Shown here one piece after another: positions 48,059 through 60,069 of a stretch of DNA of 64,000 nucleotides. Position 1 is the first letter of the stretch. Each line of letters starts with the position of its first letter. The stretch is taken from contig NC_133494.1 of NCBI RefSeq assembly GCF_025370935.1, forward strand, positions 11,841,144 through 11,905,143, read 5' to 3'. The DNA is from Choristoneura fumiferana. Lineage: Eukaryota > Arthropoda > Insecta > Lepidoptera > Tortricidae. A program made the position numbers and the translations under genes. The notes under the pieces are model-generated. The model did no database searches, was not told the DNA's origin, and worked only from the letters and a program-made list of their open reading frames with translations.

Positions 48059-50827
48059 TTACTTCTTTTTACGTTTATTTTCAGTCTGTTTAGGTTTTTT
48101 AGTATTCTTTTTCTTTCTATCTCTTTCTGAGCTAGAACTTGATGTATCACTATCTGTTGAATCTGTACTACTGGAAGAACTTGAGTCACTGCTACTGCTT
48201 GATGAGGAATATTTCCTTTTTCTACTTTTTCTTTTTTTACGATCTGAGTCGCTGCTTGAAGAAGTAGTATCACTAGAAGAACTTGAGTCGGATGTTTCGG
48301 ATGTATCAGAATCTGAAGACTCCGAACTAGAAGGCTTGCGCTTCCTTTTCCTACTATTTTTCTTATTAGATGTTTTAGTATCCTTTTTCAAATCTTTCTT
48401 TCTGCCTTCCTTGCTCTTTCTTTTTTCTGCAGTGGGAGTAGGCCTACTATCATCCAAATGTTCACAATCAGCTGTCTCTATTTCTGCTAGTCCTGATTTA
48501 GTTTTTTTTCGTTTTTGTTCCTGGTCACGTTCTGTATCTTTATGTCTATTTAATACATCACGTTCCCTTCTCTCTTCTTTATGTCGCGATCTTTGTCCTT
48601 CATCTTTAGCTCTGTTATTACGGTCTGTACTATGTTCTTTTATTGTTCTGTTTACGTGTATATCAATATATTCATTTTGATTTCGACTCTCTCTTCCATG
48701 TTTATTACCAGCCTCAATGTCCCGATTTATTCTATCAGACTGTTGCATAAAGTCACCTTTAGAAAGATTATCATTTTTATGTCTATTGCTACTTCCATCA
48801 TGTCTTCTAACTTCAACGGTTTTGGTTCTTTCTTTTTCATCCAGATTTCGCTGCTTTCTTTCCTTATTCTGATCCTCTTGTTCTTTTATATTGTCTTGAT
48901 TTTTGCCTCTATTTCTGTCACTCCTTTCATATCTATCAGTCTCTGGATAAGATTTATCTCTCTGCTTTTCTTCATATTTTCTTTTATAATTGTTTTCATG
49001 ATTTTCATTTCTACTACTTTGCTTGTCTCTATTATGTTTTTCAGGATCTTCTTCAATGTCAGAATTAATCTTATTAAGGTCCCTTTGTTTACTGTTAGTA
49101 TTAATTCTTGGCTGGTCTTTACTTCTTGATCTTTCATCTCTCTTTTTTCTTTGCTTGTGTTCAGTTATTTCCTTATTGTTTTTCGTATTTTGGTCATATT
49201 GATCGCTGTCTTGTCTCTTTTCATCAGTGCTTTTAATTGTTTCTTCATTTCTAATTGATTCACGGTGTTCTTTTTGGGTTTCTCTCGATTCATTCCTATT
49301 CCTCCAATTATTTTCCTCTCTTGTGTATCGTGTATCATCTTGTTTGGTTTTCGATTTGATGTCTTTTCTATTCTCACCATCCACATGATTTCTATGTTGT
49401 GACTTGTCCTCATGCCTGGTTTCTGATCTGTCATAATTTTTATTTCTAGATTTTTCTTCATATTTACTCCTTGATCTATCTTCTTCAGTTCTATTTGATC
49501 TGTCAGTCTTATGGTTATTAGACCTTGCCTTTGTCGAATCTCTATGACTATCAGTAGTTTTGTCCCTTCTACTATTCCTAATGGATTTTTTTGTTTTAGA
49601 TCTACTTCTACTCCTGCTTCTGTCTCTATGGCTTCTGCTTTTTGTGACATTTCTATCATCTTTGTGCTGTTTATCACTTGTATAACTATTGCTATGTTTA
49701 TCATCATTTTTTCTACTCTCAGAGGGTATGTGTCTGCTATGTTGCCTAGGATCACATCTGTCCTTGCTCCTTGAACGCTTAGACTTTTCTCGGCTAATAT
49801 ATGCGTCTTTTTCATGACCATCTTTGAAATGTTGTACTCCTCTACCCTTGCCAAGCCATCTCATTTTAGATACAGACTGTGAAAAATCAACATGGATGCG
49901 TCTGTCATCAATTAGAACATTGTCCATTTTGAAATATGCATCTTCACATGATTTTTTATCAGAGAATTCTATGAAAGCATACTGCAAGGAATCTCCAGTT
50001 TTTTTATCTCTTATAACTTCACAGCTGACAATTTTGCCAAAGCGACTAAATATAATTTCCAAGTCTTCATCAGTTGTTACAGGGTTTAACTTGCATACAA
50101 ATAGTACATTTTCAGGTGGGGCTATGTCAGCATCAGGCAAATCACCAACTATTTCTAAGATGGTAGCTCTAGCCTTTGCCTCTTTTTCTTCAATAATTTC
50201 TTGGATTTCAGCAGCGGACTTTCCTTGGGTTTCATCTAATTCTTCATCAGGAGCAATACGGCCACCTTTTAATCGTTCAGCGCTGGGAGAAGGAGATCTA
50301 GATGGAGCCCGTAGTCCAGGAGGATCACTAAAAGGGTCCTCGAGGACGACAGTGTGTGTGATTCGCACATCTTGATAAGGCCGATGGGTTTCATCGCAAA
50401 TGACATCGTTTAATTTGCGTAAGACTTCATGACCTTCCACAACCTCGCCGATAACGCAGTGAATGCTATCGAGAGAGTCCAAATCGGGCCCAAGCGTGAA
50501 GAAAAATTGTGAACCCACCATCATCTCACCGGTACACACCATAGAAAGCAAGCCAGCATCTGTGTGACGTATCTTCGGCATTTTCTCTCCCGAAAAGAAT
50601 CTCTTGTCAGGCCCATCCAACAGACCCCAAATAGATTGGCCACCTGACCCTTCTCCGGTTGGGTCACCCGTTTGAGCGATGAAACCGCTGCGTATCGAAT
50701 GGAATAAGTTGAAATTGTAATACTTCATCTTGCATAGCTTCAAAAAGTTCAGACATGTTATTGGGCGTTGATCTAAGAAAAGATCCACAGTAATGTCACC
50801 GAGTGTAGTCTCTATCACAACAGACAT
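48059..50827 (-). CDS. PPIL4: PPIL4-type spliceosomal cyclophilin with RRM, intronless
   Basis: This is a 922-residue nuclear protein whose family members join activated spliceosomes. Residues 1-161 form a cyclophilin domain (TTLGDITVDLFLDQRP, QTGDPTGEGSGGQSIWG, GSQFFFTLG). By alignment to cyclophilin A, the Phe and Gln of the active site are kept (F49, Q52). The catalytic Arg55 is Ser44 and Trp121 is about Ser118, so isomerase activity is doubtful, as in human PPIL4. Residues 240-318 are an RRM with RNP2 (LFVCKL) and RNP1 (LQYAFIEF). From about 330 to the end is a Lys/Arg/Asp/Glu/Ser-rich tail with RSRSRS and poly-Ser runs, making the protein far longer than the roughly 490-residue human form. 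The start matches the family N-terminus (MSVVIETTLGD). The frame has no intron. Long antisense and shifted frames over the tail are low-complexity shadows. Confidence 0.96.
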   Translation of the reverse strand: MSVVIETTLGDITVDLFLDQRPITCLNFLKLCKMKYYNFNLFHSIRSGFIAQTGDPTGEGSGGQSIWGLLDGPDKRFFSGEKMPKIRHTDAGLLSMVCTGEMMVGSQFFFTLGPDLDSLDSIHCVIGEVVEGHEVLRKLNDVICDETHRPYQDVRITHTVVLEDPFSDPPGLRAPSRSPSPSAERLKGGRIAPDEELDETQGKSAAEIQEIIEEKEAKARATILEIVGDLPDADIAPPENVLFVCKLNPVTTDEDLEIIFSRFGKIVSCEVIRDKKTGDSLQYAFIEFSDKKSCEDAYFKMDNVLIDDRRIHVDFSQSVSKMRWLGKGRGVQHFKDGHEKDAYISREKSKRSRSKDRCDPRQHSRHIPSESRKNDDKHSNSYTSDKQHKDDRNVTKSRSHRDRSRSRSRSKTKKSIRNSRRDKTTDSHRDSTKARSNNHKTDRSNRTEEDRSRSKYEEKSRNKNYDRSETRHEDKSQHRNHVDGENRKDIKSKTKQDDTRYTREENNWRNRNESRETQKEHRESIRNEETIKSTDEKRQDSDQYDQNTKNNKEITEHKQRKKRDERSRSKDQPRINTNSKQRDLNKINSDIEEDPEKHNRDKQSSRNENHENNYKRKYEEKQRDKSYPETDRYERSDRNRGKNQDNIKEQEDQNKERKQRNLDEKERTKTVEVRRHDGSSNRHKNDNLSKGDFMQQSDRINRDIEAGNKHGRESRNQNEYIDIHVNRTIKEHSTDRNNRAKDEGQRSRHKEERRERDVLNRHKDTERDQEQKRKKTKSGLAEIETADCEHLDDSRPTPTAEKRKSKEGRKKDLKKDTKTSNKKNSRKRKRKPSSSESSDSDTSETSDSSSSSDTTSSSSDSDRKKRKSRKRKYSSSSSSSDSSSSSSTDSTDSDTSSSSSERDRKKKNTKKPKQTENKRKKK

Positions 50828-52424
50828 TGTTCAATTTATGTTTGGCACAACTTTAATCAGATTTTAAGAAGAATATTATTTTTCGTTAAAACTGACACAT
50901 CACGAATACGAAACATAACCTCAATTTAAGAAAGAAAGAACAGAACAACGCTCATTTCTGATTGGGTCTATTCATGATTAGGTGGCGCCGTTAAGTTATT
51001 ATATAACAAAATGGACTGAATTTTGTGAACAATAAGGTTTATAATCAGACACCTGAATAATTTGCGTACGTTGACAGATATGGTTATTTTCACGCTACGT
51101 TCCGATTTACTATTTTACTTTTCTTAAGGTAAATAAAACATTATACATTTATAAATTCAAAAGCAACTCAACTTATAATTTTAATGTATTAAAAAAAACT
51201 TTTAGCCTTTGACGCAAATTACTTAGAACACGTAAATTACCTAGTTTAGTTACGTTGAATTAAGTATTTGGTAAAGAAAAGCGGCATCTAGCGAACAATG
51301 TACAAGTTATAAAGCCTTCACTACACGTTCTGTAGTTTGGACCAGTTTGGACTGTGACTATCAGTACGTAGTATTTACAAGAAATTCAAATAGATGGCGC
51401 TTAAATCAATATAAACACAATATTTTCCATAGACTCGAGTCGTCTGCAGATTGCCGCCATGGTTGATGCCTTGCTGATGCTGATATTGTACACTCGAAGG
51501 CATAAATATCTATACAACCATAGCGTAAATACATATATACATCGACCTTATAGTAAGTGGCATAAAGATGTAGAGATATTTTTGACGTTTTGGTAACCTA
51601 TATATATTTATATGCACTTGACTGTACGTACCCATGCAGTGTTTATTGAAAGTTCCAGTAAGTACCTAAGTATAGCCATGTAGGTATAGCTAATACAGTA
51701 GACTTAGCAGGCATGTTGCATTATCGCTATATACCGACATACTTACCTAATGGATATAGGTAATCCAGCAAAATCGATTTAAGTAATTGTTTTGTTTTAA
51801 ACAATGTAATATTTACTTACTGCGTAGGTATAAGAAATAACAGCACTTCAGAAAAGCCCAGCTTTCGCTTCCTTTCCGCGAGGAGTCATAACCACTGTAC
51901 CTAACCATAGACATTTTTACCTACTGATTTTCAATATCGAGGTGTCGGACGCAGGCCATGCAATTCGCCGTTCACGTTCCTAGCAAATCTAATAAAGACC
52001 GTTTCACCCACCCTCTTCCGCTCTCCACCCTAATAAAGTGAGTATTGAAAATTTACCAACCATTCTTCGAGAATATAAGGTTAGCCTAGTATGAATGACG
52101 GTTTGACGCGAAACGGTGTACCTACTAACTTTAACTCCAACTCCCAACCTTGTGTGCAGTGAATAAAATTGTTTTTACTTTCCGATTTTTAGTCCGCGCG
52201 GTTTGAAAGTGTTCTCTATTGGAGTCGGCTGCCGATGAGGTTATATCGAAATAATAAAACAGATCTGCCGGATGGGAAATATGATATAAACACGGGGCGC
52301 GTGTCGACCCTCAAGCTAAACGGTTGCTGTTCACTTTTTTGTTCGAATATTGCGTCCTTAAAACACAAGGGGTCAAGTACCACGGGTATATTCGAGATTG
52401 GGGTCAAAAACCCTATTTTTAGGG
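50828..52424. other. PPIL4: Upstream flank of PPIL4, no further gene seen
   Basis: The first 100-150 bases upstream of the PPIL4 ATG presumably hold its promoter. No TATA box is evident. The rest is AT-rich, with TAGATGGCG-type repeat traces at about 51290 and 51395 and a short fragment near 51550-51625. That fragment ends in GCACTTGACTGTACG, like the mariner-type MITE at 38511. I see no coding frame or RNA gene. Confidence 0.4.
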
Positions 52425-52469
52425 TTCCGGAGCCAAAATGGCAAAAACGGAACCCTTATAGTTTTGCCA

Positions 52470-52501
<32 letters not shown>

Positions 52502-52580
52502 GGTCCGTCCGCGGCTTTGCTCAGGGACTATCAATGCTAGAAAGCTGTAATTTTGCACGAATATGTATGTATGTAAACTA
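52425..52580 (+). repeat. Dispersed repeat with GGGTTCCGGAGCC and (GTCT)n
   Basis: It is almost identical to the reverse complement of 12975-13115, including a (GTCT)n run at 52471-52501 and AGGGACTATCAATGCTAGAA. Confidence 0.7.
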
Positions 52581-52720
52581 TGCCGAAGTATTTTATCCTA
52601 AAAATTCTAATCCGCTTGCGTCGTACTCTTTCTCCTTAAATATCGTAACGTCGCTACCTATAAGTATCACTAGTTTTAAAACAGCTCGTATCTACAGTCA
52701 AGAAAAGTGAATTACGGACC

Positions 52721-52838
52721 AGAGACCGTATTGCGTAACGTTTTTGACGCTCGCGATCGCAATCAAATGACAGTTGCGAAATCTGTCATTTGATTGCGAT
52801 CGCTAGCGTCAGAAACATTAGGCAATACGGCCTCAGGG
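52721..52838. mobile_element. Hairpin MITE, 118 bp
   Basis: The arms GACCGTATTGCGTAACG... and ...GGCAATACGGCCTC are inverted over about 50 bases, including GCGATCGCAATCAAATGACA and its partner. The loop is about 10 bases. Confidence 0.7.
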
Positions 52839-53062
52839 TGGAACCTTAGAGCTACTAATGCCATGTTGACATCCCAAACATTTGTCAAAGAAATTACAGC
52901 GAAATTGATTATGAAAAGGTTCTACCCTTGTACGTGATTCAGTTTCCTCGACTCGAATCGAAAAAAAAATTTGAGTGAACTTTATAATCAATATTTCAAG
53001 GGTTTGGTTGATACCAGCTTTGATCGACAATTTCTTGTTAACAGTACCTAAAGCCTATTTTA

Positions 53063-53371
53063 AAGCCGTGGTGGCCTGGTGGTTTGACCTATCGCCTCTC
53101 AAGCAGAGGGTCGTGGGTTTAAACCCCGGCTCGCACCTCTGAGTTTTTCGAAATTCATGTGCGGAGTTATATTTGAAATTTACCACGAGCTTTGTGGTGA
53201 AGGAAAACATCGTGAGGAAACCTGCACAAACCTGCCAAGCAATTCAATGGTGCGTGTGAAGTTCCCAATCCGCACTGTGTCCGCGTGGGAACTATGGCCC
53301 AAGCCCTCTTGTTCTGAGAGGAGGCCTCTGCCCAGCAGTGGGACGTATATAGGCTGGGATGGATGGATGGA
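53063..53371 (+). mobile_element. tRNA-derived SINE, family A, full length
   Basis: This is the most complete copy: A box TGGCCTGGTGG, B box GGTTTAAACCC, the shared body, tail GCCCAGCAGTGGGACGTATA, and a (GGAT)n end at about 53359-53371. It abuts a LINE fragment in the opposite orientation. Confidence 0.85.
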
Positions 53372-53530
53372 TTATGCCCTACGGCTGGGTAAAGGCCTCC
53401 CCTTTCCTCCGCCACTCTTCCCTATCCTGGGCATACACCTGCCAATCGAGTTGAAAAGCTCAGGTCGTCCCGTCATCTCCTCTTGCGTCTGCCTCTGCTC
53501 CTTTGTAAAGCCTATTAAGCTGTGATAATT
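53372..53530 (-). mobile_element. 3' end of a LINE ORF2, tail to tail with a SINE
   Basis: On the minus strand, broken frames read as the end of a LINE reverse-transcriptase protein (GRPELFNSIGR; RVAEERGGLYPAVGH). The sequence ends GGAGGCCTTTACCCAGCCGT, homologous to the 3' end of the adjoining SINE. Confidence 0.55.
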
Positions 53531-55914
53531 TCTCTTTTTTAATTCATCATACAGGGCATCCATGTGGGCAGAGAAAGTACCTTTAGATACAAATTTATAC
53601 TGCAAGAAGACAATTTAAAATTGCAAAGAAGAAATAAGGATTTCATTTCACTTAGGGCCTCGGTGCCGCAGTTAAACCGGCCATTCCATAAAGGCTGGAT
53701 TTAAATTAAAAAGTCCTTGGCGAAACGATATAAAGCGGCGTTTGGCGCTAGTCAACAAGCGAGGGGAACTGACTGACATATTGATGTTTACGGGACGCAA
53801 CGCGTGCATGCAAGTTTTAATGGTCTCCGAGCTCTGTAGGTAAAGTTGTGAAGAAAAGCTAGCTGGAATCGATTTACTGTCTTTGAGTACAAATGGAAAA
53901 TAGACCACTCGAAATTAACCCTTTTACGGGCATAGTGCACATAGTGACCACATCATTCACAGAGTATAACTACATACACCAGGGGTGGCCAACTTGATTA
54001 GACCCAAGATCTACTGTTTATAGACCTGTGTGATCTACCAATTACATGCTTCTTGAAATTTTATATGAAAGAGTGTAGTTGAGTATTTATATTTTTTTCC
54101 TTGCCACGTTCGACTGGACTAATAATCGCGATCGACCGGTTGGCCAACCCTCGTATACACAAATATTGAGCCTTGCTAAAATGTATGTATGCTTACATGG
54201 TAGAAAATCAATTGAAATGCTTAGAAAATTATTTGTTAAAATGAATCCCTCGTAGGTAAACAATATAGAACTATGATTCATTTTGTGGTAGCGTATCTAA
54301 ATTCACGGGACCACAAAAAGGATTAAGTATAAGTACGCCCAAGCAAAAAAATAAAATTTGAAATGATAAATGAAACGAGCAAAACTGTCTATATAAAACA
54401 TTTATTAGAAATAAGCAACATAAATAATTAGGTATAAAAAAAGTTTATTACTATCGCGCAGAACGATATACACTGCTGGAAGTAAATTATCAAGAAAAGG
54501 TATACCTAGATGTCTTAATGTTTGGCGTGCTAATGCCCAATAGATGAGTCCCTGTTGTATCTTCTATTGCTAATGACATAAAATTAATGATGGCGCTCTG
54601 GGACTGTGTCCAGGACTCAGAAGCGTCTACCTGTGATTCTACAAATTTCACGGGCAACACTATAATTTGTTAAACATTCGTAGCCAACAAGAACTACATT
54701 CAAAAAATTCAGTATCACTTTTCAATTCCAACGCATCGTCGTATGAAAATAATACCGCTGCCGCGCTGTTCGCACCCCCTAGCCAATTTCTCCAGCCATT
54801 TCCCTTGAATTTTTTCAATACGCGTTCGGGACCATTTAACATTTTTATGTGTAATCTTGCTACGGCGATGGGACATGGATTTTTGCTCGCTTCACACTTT
54901 GTTTTATGAGTGACTTTACTACCTCCAGAGAGATTAAACGTAGGACGCTGCAGTCGGTTTATTGGCTTGCGTTTTTGATTTTAAAACGATAGTAATTTAT
55001 TTTGGGTATCCAGTAAAAAATTTTTTCGTGAATTAAAATAAATACTTTAACACGTTAAATGCAGCGAGCATGGACTTCTTCCGGCTGATGATGATGATGA
55101 GATGGTGTTATATATATGAGAAGAAGTCACGCCTAATAAGTTGTCTACCTATCTGGCACAACGTACTGGACGCCAATACCCTGTACAACAAAGATACGTC
55201 TGTCTGCCATATCACAACAGTTACTATAGGCTCCTACCGTCACTTGGTGGAAATTTTATTTTAGTTTGAAGTCTGCTGCCAGTTCGCGTCATCGTGTTAA
55301 GTACCAGAGACGTACCAGCTTTTTAGCGAGCACAGGTGACACACGATATAAAAAATACTCATAAGTACATATATCTCGCACTTATGCATTAATTTCACGA
55401 GCCTATGCTACCGGCAAAATACGATTTTTACAAGCAAACACATTGACAGCGTTATTTTTAAATTATGCAACATTTGTATGGAAATACGAACGACACCCCA
55501 GCCTTTTGCCGCCTGTTTAAAAATACATCTCGTTGTTTCTTCTTGGTTTGACGTTATTCGCGATTTGATGGCTTTTTCATGTAGATTATTTATTTTTGGG
55601 CACTGTTTTTATGTAAGTACCTAATGTTTGGTTTATGTTTGTATGTGTATTATGTTTTTATAGCTTCTTTTTGTCAGTATACGTTCGCCCTAGAAACTGT
55701 GAAAAGAACTTCCAGAACCTATTGTCTATATATCAAACTATTACTGATCCAAAAAAAATATCATCGGACAGAACTGGACAAAATACTCCTCTCAGAATAA
55801 TTAAATGTTCTATTTTTATTTTATGTACTTAAGTTTTTTTATTTTATATAGGTAGGTAAGTTTGTTAAGTATATGGCAGTTTTGTTTTTATTAATTAAAT
55901 AATTAAATCGACAT

Positions 55915-56000
55915 ATCTTCATCATGTCGGCCTATATACGTTCCACTACAGGGTACAGGCCTCCTATCAAAATGAGAGGGCTTGGGCCGAGTGTTGATTG
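55915..56000 (-). mobile_element. SINE family A 3' fragment
   Basis: The minus-strand 3' end of the family is recognisable: CGGCCTATATACGTTCCAC, then GGCCTCCTATCAAAATGAGA and GCTTGGGCC. The tRNA-like head is absent. Confidence 0.6.
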
Positions 56001-56499
56001 ACATAAGTATACTACCTATAATTCTTTTTTTTATATTTTGAATGTAAGTATAGTAAAGATACTTAATAATGTCGTCGGGGTCATTATTCAATTTTATCTA
56101 GTTTTCCGAAAAATTATGAAAACAAGCCTAAACTAAAGTGTCCATGACAACATTTAGATATACTTACCCGGTAACAATTAGATATTTTTAATTTGAACTC
56201 TACACAATCGTGAGCGACGGTCCCCCTCTATTTAACTTCGACTTCAGACTAACAAACCCGGCACGATGTGTAGAAATTGTGAATAATTAACGCCTTTACC
56301 CCGTACTGTCTTGATCTGTGTCGAAATAACACGCATCCGTTCAAATGTACCTATATTCGAATCTATGACTACATACAGTAGGTACCTACAATGTATCTTA
56401 AAGGCGCGCCGAGCTTTTAGCGTATTTATTGCATTCATTTTTTAATCCCTTGCTGTAAAAATTACTAGTAAAGCTGTAGTTTTTAAACTCATATTCCAC

Positions 56500-56880
56500 T
56501 AATACTATTATATAAATGCGAAAGTGTGTGTGTTTGTATGTTTGGATCGACGTGATTTTTGGCATAGAGATGGTTTATGGGCGAGAGAGAGAAATAGGGT
56601 ACTTTTTATCCCGAAAAAATGCACAGTTCCCGAGGGAACAGCGCGCGATAACCGAATTCCACGCGGGCGAAGCCGCGGGCAAAAGCTAGCACTATTCCAA
56701 ATTCGAAAGTTTGTAAGTCTGTTTGTTTATTTGTTTGTTTGTTATTTGTGTGTCATCACATCTAAACCGCTAAACCAATTTAGATGATATTCGGTATACA
56801 AGCGATAGTTTGAGTCCCGGGAAAAGACATAGGATAGTGTTTATCCCGGAAAATTGCATAGTTCCCGCGAGTGTATGATT
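56500..56880 (+). repeat. Dispersed repeat, two copies of the TATTATAAATGCGAAAG family
   Basis: The first copy ends GGGCGAAGCCGCGGGCAAAAGC at about 56690. A second starts at once (ATTCGAAAGTTTGTAAGTC) and contains CTAAACCGCTAAACCAATTT and TCCCGGAAAATTGCATAGTT. Confidence 0.65.
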
Positions 56881-57725
56881 AATTTTCGTGTCACAATGGA
56901 AAAGTTAGTAGTAATTCTAACTACCCCCATTTAAGTGTTCAACTTTTTGGTTACACGTTACATTATTAAAATATGCATTTGTTTCAGTAATAAGAGGAAA
57001 ATCAGATTTGACCAACTAATTTTGAGTCGCCGCGTTTCGCCTCTATCCTCTTTTACCCCCCCTTACCCCATGTCCATATTGATTAGCGCCAAAAAGTCGG
57101 TAGCCCCTTAAAATAAACCTGAAAAAACCTCATTATACTATTAGTTACGAAGTTAGGATATAGTTTTATTTTTTAGCTAATAAAAAAAATATGCTTATAC
57201 AAAATATTTTGCTTAAAAACGGGCATCACAAAGGTGTATATAGACAGCTATATACCTAGGTTATTGTACCTGGGCGTTTTAAAAAATAGTGTACTTACCC
57301 TTTCTTTTTTTTCCACAATATTTAAAAACTCTGTCGGGAAACATGTTTAAATGGAAATTAACAAAATGGCTAATGGAGGAATGTTTTTATAGTGTTAAGG
57401 ATTATATTTAAATCTTAAGAATTTGTAATTTTTCAAATAGTAATTAAATGACATAATATAATAATAATCTAGTGAAAGTAAATGTCTTATGAATTAATAA
57501 AATGTAGATAGATAAAATACCTAATATTGACGAAAATTACAACCTAGATTTTTAGTGACCTAAAACTAAATATTTTTAGAAATAAATATTTAAAAATAAA
57601 TATTGCTTGCATGCTGAATATATGTGCTAAACTTATTCTAAGATCTTTTAACTGTATTCTTACAAATAAATGTTTTTGAATTTGAATTTGAAATTTTCGA
57701 TAAATATGGTTTTTCTTACTGAGAA

Positions 57726-57894
57726 TCGAGAGCACAATCGATTCCGATCGTTTAAAAAATGTTCCCATTTTTTCATACCTACTTCAAATTTTTTATAAGA
57801 GTCAGTTTTGTCACGCCCATACTGAATGTATGAAAAAAAAGTCGCAAAATTGACATATTTTTAAACTATCGGAATCGATTGTGCTCTTGATTCT
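57726..57894. mobile_element. Inverted-repeat element with CACAATCGATTCCGAT arms
   Basis: AGAGCACAATCGATTCCGAT (57729 on) pairs with ATCGGAATCGATTGTGCTCT (to about 57888). Single arms of the same sequence occur at about 19916-19950 and 26112-26145. Related pieces with AAAACGCCCA surround it (57240-58015, 26510-26605). Confidence 0.6.
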
Positions 57895-59260
57895 GTTTGG
57901 GGAAAACCATATTTTTCGAAAGTTTAAAAAAAAAGAAAGGGTACACTATTTTTTAAAACGACCAGGCTTTCCAAAAAAAAGATACCGTACCCATTTTTTT
58001 TAAAACGCCCACCTATATTTTGCGACCAACCTTATGCTGTCTATTCCGATACCCAATGGTGACTGTATTGAATGTAACGTAAATCTGCTTGAAAATGAAA
58101 TACCTCAGCTGACTGTAGTCGAGTCTCAGTGAAACAAACCCTTAGCTTGAGGCTCGGACATAAGAGAGGCTATTTTGAATGGAAACAAAGCGTGACGTCA
58201 CAAACAACGTTAACTCAAACATTGTAACTGGCAATACCGTTTCATCCGAAAACTGGCTCTGCAGCCTGTAGCTGTAGGGTACGTTTTGTTGTTTTAGCTT
58301 CAGTTTCAGTGTTTTGGTCTAACAAGTAAAGTAACAAGTAGAAGCTTTTGTGTAGCTAGATCGTCAGTAAATTGAGGCGAAGCGGTGGCACAGGAGGAAA
58401 CTAATTGTATAGTGTCTTTTACAATTAAAATGTTCTAAATTTAAAGTAATAATAAAGCGTTCTATAACGTTTTATCCTAAACTATCTATGTACTTACTCT
58501 TAATCCACATCTTCGCTTAACTTCAAACGTACTTATGCCTATTTCTGTATAAAAAAATATTTAATGAGAGTAGTCTTTCAAAATAAAGCTCACATCAAGA
58601 GTAGGATCAGGCCAATCGTACGTACATACATCATAGGTATTTTCGCTATCGAGCTTGAGAGTAAAGAGTGCATTTAAATGTTTTGAACATGAAACTACCG
58701 TGAGAATCACTCATATTAAAGAAATTATATTAATTATTATTTTATTATGTCGGGCTAAACTCGATTTAAGACGTGAGTTATCCGGGTCAATATATTTAAT
58801 ATAGATTCGATGTGTTTAATGCTCCCTCAAGTATCGTGAATTAACACATTATTAAAATATGAAACATGTCCCTGTTCTAGTGATGGCATTCACTTGGCGC
58901 ATAGACAGAATTTTATACAAGTGAAAATTTATGTCAGTTGTGAAAGCGTTCATAGGAATGTGAGCTAATGTAATTGTAAAACACCAAACGTAAACATTTC
59001 ATCAATTTAACCTTTCACTCCCACAGTCCACCAAACAGTGGCTTGAAAGGAGGCGGGAAAACACCGACAACGACAAACAACTGGCGCAATCACTAGTGCA
59101 AATGTTTACTAACATCGTGCTACACATTATAGTGAATTTGTACTTTTGGAACTGAAATAGGAGACACGTGCATTTACTGCTCTATTCCTAACTTTTATAT
59201 GAATAGATGCCAGTGAATTAATGATATAACTAAGGATTAAAAGGGCGTGAAAGGACTTCA

Positions 59261-59403
59261 GCCGAGTTTAGACTTGCAAGAAAAATCGTGCAATTAAGTT
59301 GCATTACATTGCGAGGCCGTAAAGCCAACGAGTTTGTAGCGGTCAATCGAGCGCAGCAATGTAATGCAACTTGAACGATTTTTCTTGCAAGTCTAAACTC
59401 GGC
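59261..59403. mobile_element. MITE with GCCGAGTTTAGACTTGCAAG ends
   Basis: A 143-bp element with inverted ends of more than 25 bases, and inner inverted blocks AAGTTGCATTACATTGC and GCAATGTAATGCAACTT. The flanks are TCA and TTA, so the target duplication is uncertain. Confidence 0.7.
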
Positions 59404-60069
59404 TTAAGAAGCACATAGGCAGTTTAATAATTGTGTGACGGCGATCGTGACGATTTAGAAAAGAAGCTTTACCATGTCTCCGATAAATGACTTATTTAGA
59501 AAAACAACAGCAATGAGGGCTATCGTTTTTTGTCTCACTAGATGGCGCACTGTTGCGTGAGGTTTTTAAGTATGGCTTTCAAAGTCTGTTATTACGGGCG
59601 TGAAAACATAGTTTAGATCATAATCATATTTAATACACCTTAAAACCGTACCATAAAAATATCGAGCATGCCACAGTGTTGCATAGTCCCCGTTTTGTTC
59701 GGAAAAAAGGGAGGACAAAGGTTTCCGAAAGACAAAACTGTCTAAAAACATAGACATTCATTGCCCCGGAACGCATATTTGCCATAATTAATTTCAGATA
59801 TTGCAAAATATTCACAAAATTATTCTAATTATAAATAAACCCGCGTAGCTCACCCAAAAACTATGAGATTTGACATTTCGGAGAACTCACGCTACACTAG
59901 CGCCTCTAGTGGCGAATTCATACGCGATAGTCCTCATTGGGTAGTTTTCTGAGAAAAAAAATACTATACTAATTACTCCGTCAAGTATTTTTTCATTTGT
60001 CAATCAAACACAAAATGACAAAGATGAAGCACGTCTAAGTTCGAGAGTGGGGGCCAGTGTCGAACGGTG

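Larger units (their letters stand above)
53531..59260. other. Intergenic, repeats and AT-rich DNA
   Basis: Holds the SINE fragment at 55915, the double repeat at 56500-56880 and the CAATCGATT element at 57726. At 54530-54590 the sequence GCTAATGCCCAATAGATG with TTCTATTGCTAATGACA also occurs at 62585-62640, which marks one more repeat family. A 60-residue minus frame at 54842-54660 is unrecognised. Confidence 0.4.

Noticed and set aside
48336..50375. Several long frames overlapping PPIL4 on both strands
   Set aside because: They are shadows of the repetitive, low-complexity PPIL4 tail; the PPIL4 frame alone encodes recognisable domains.
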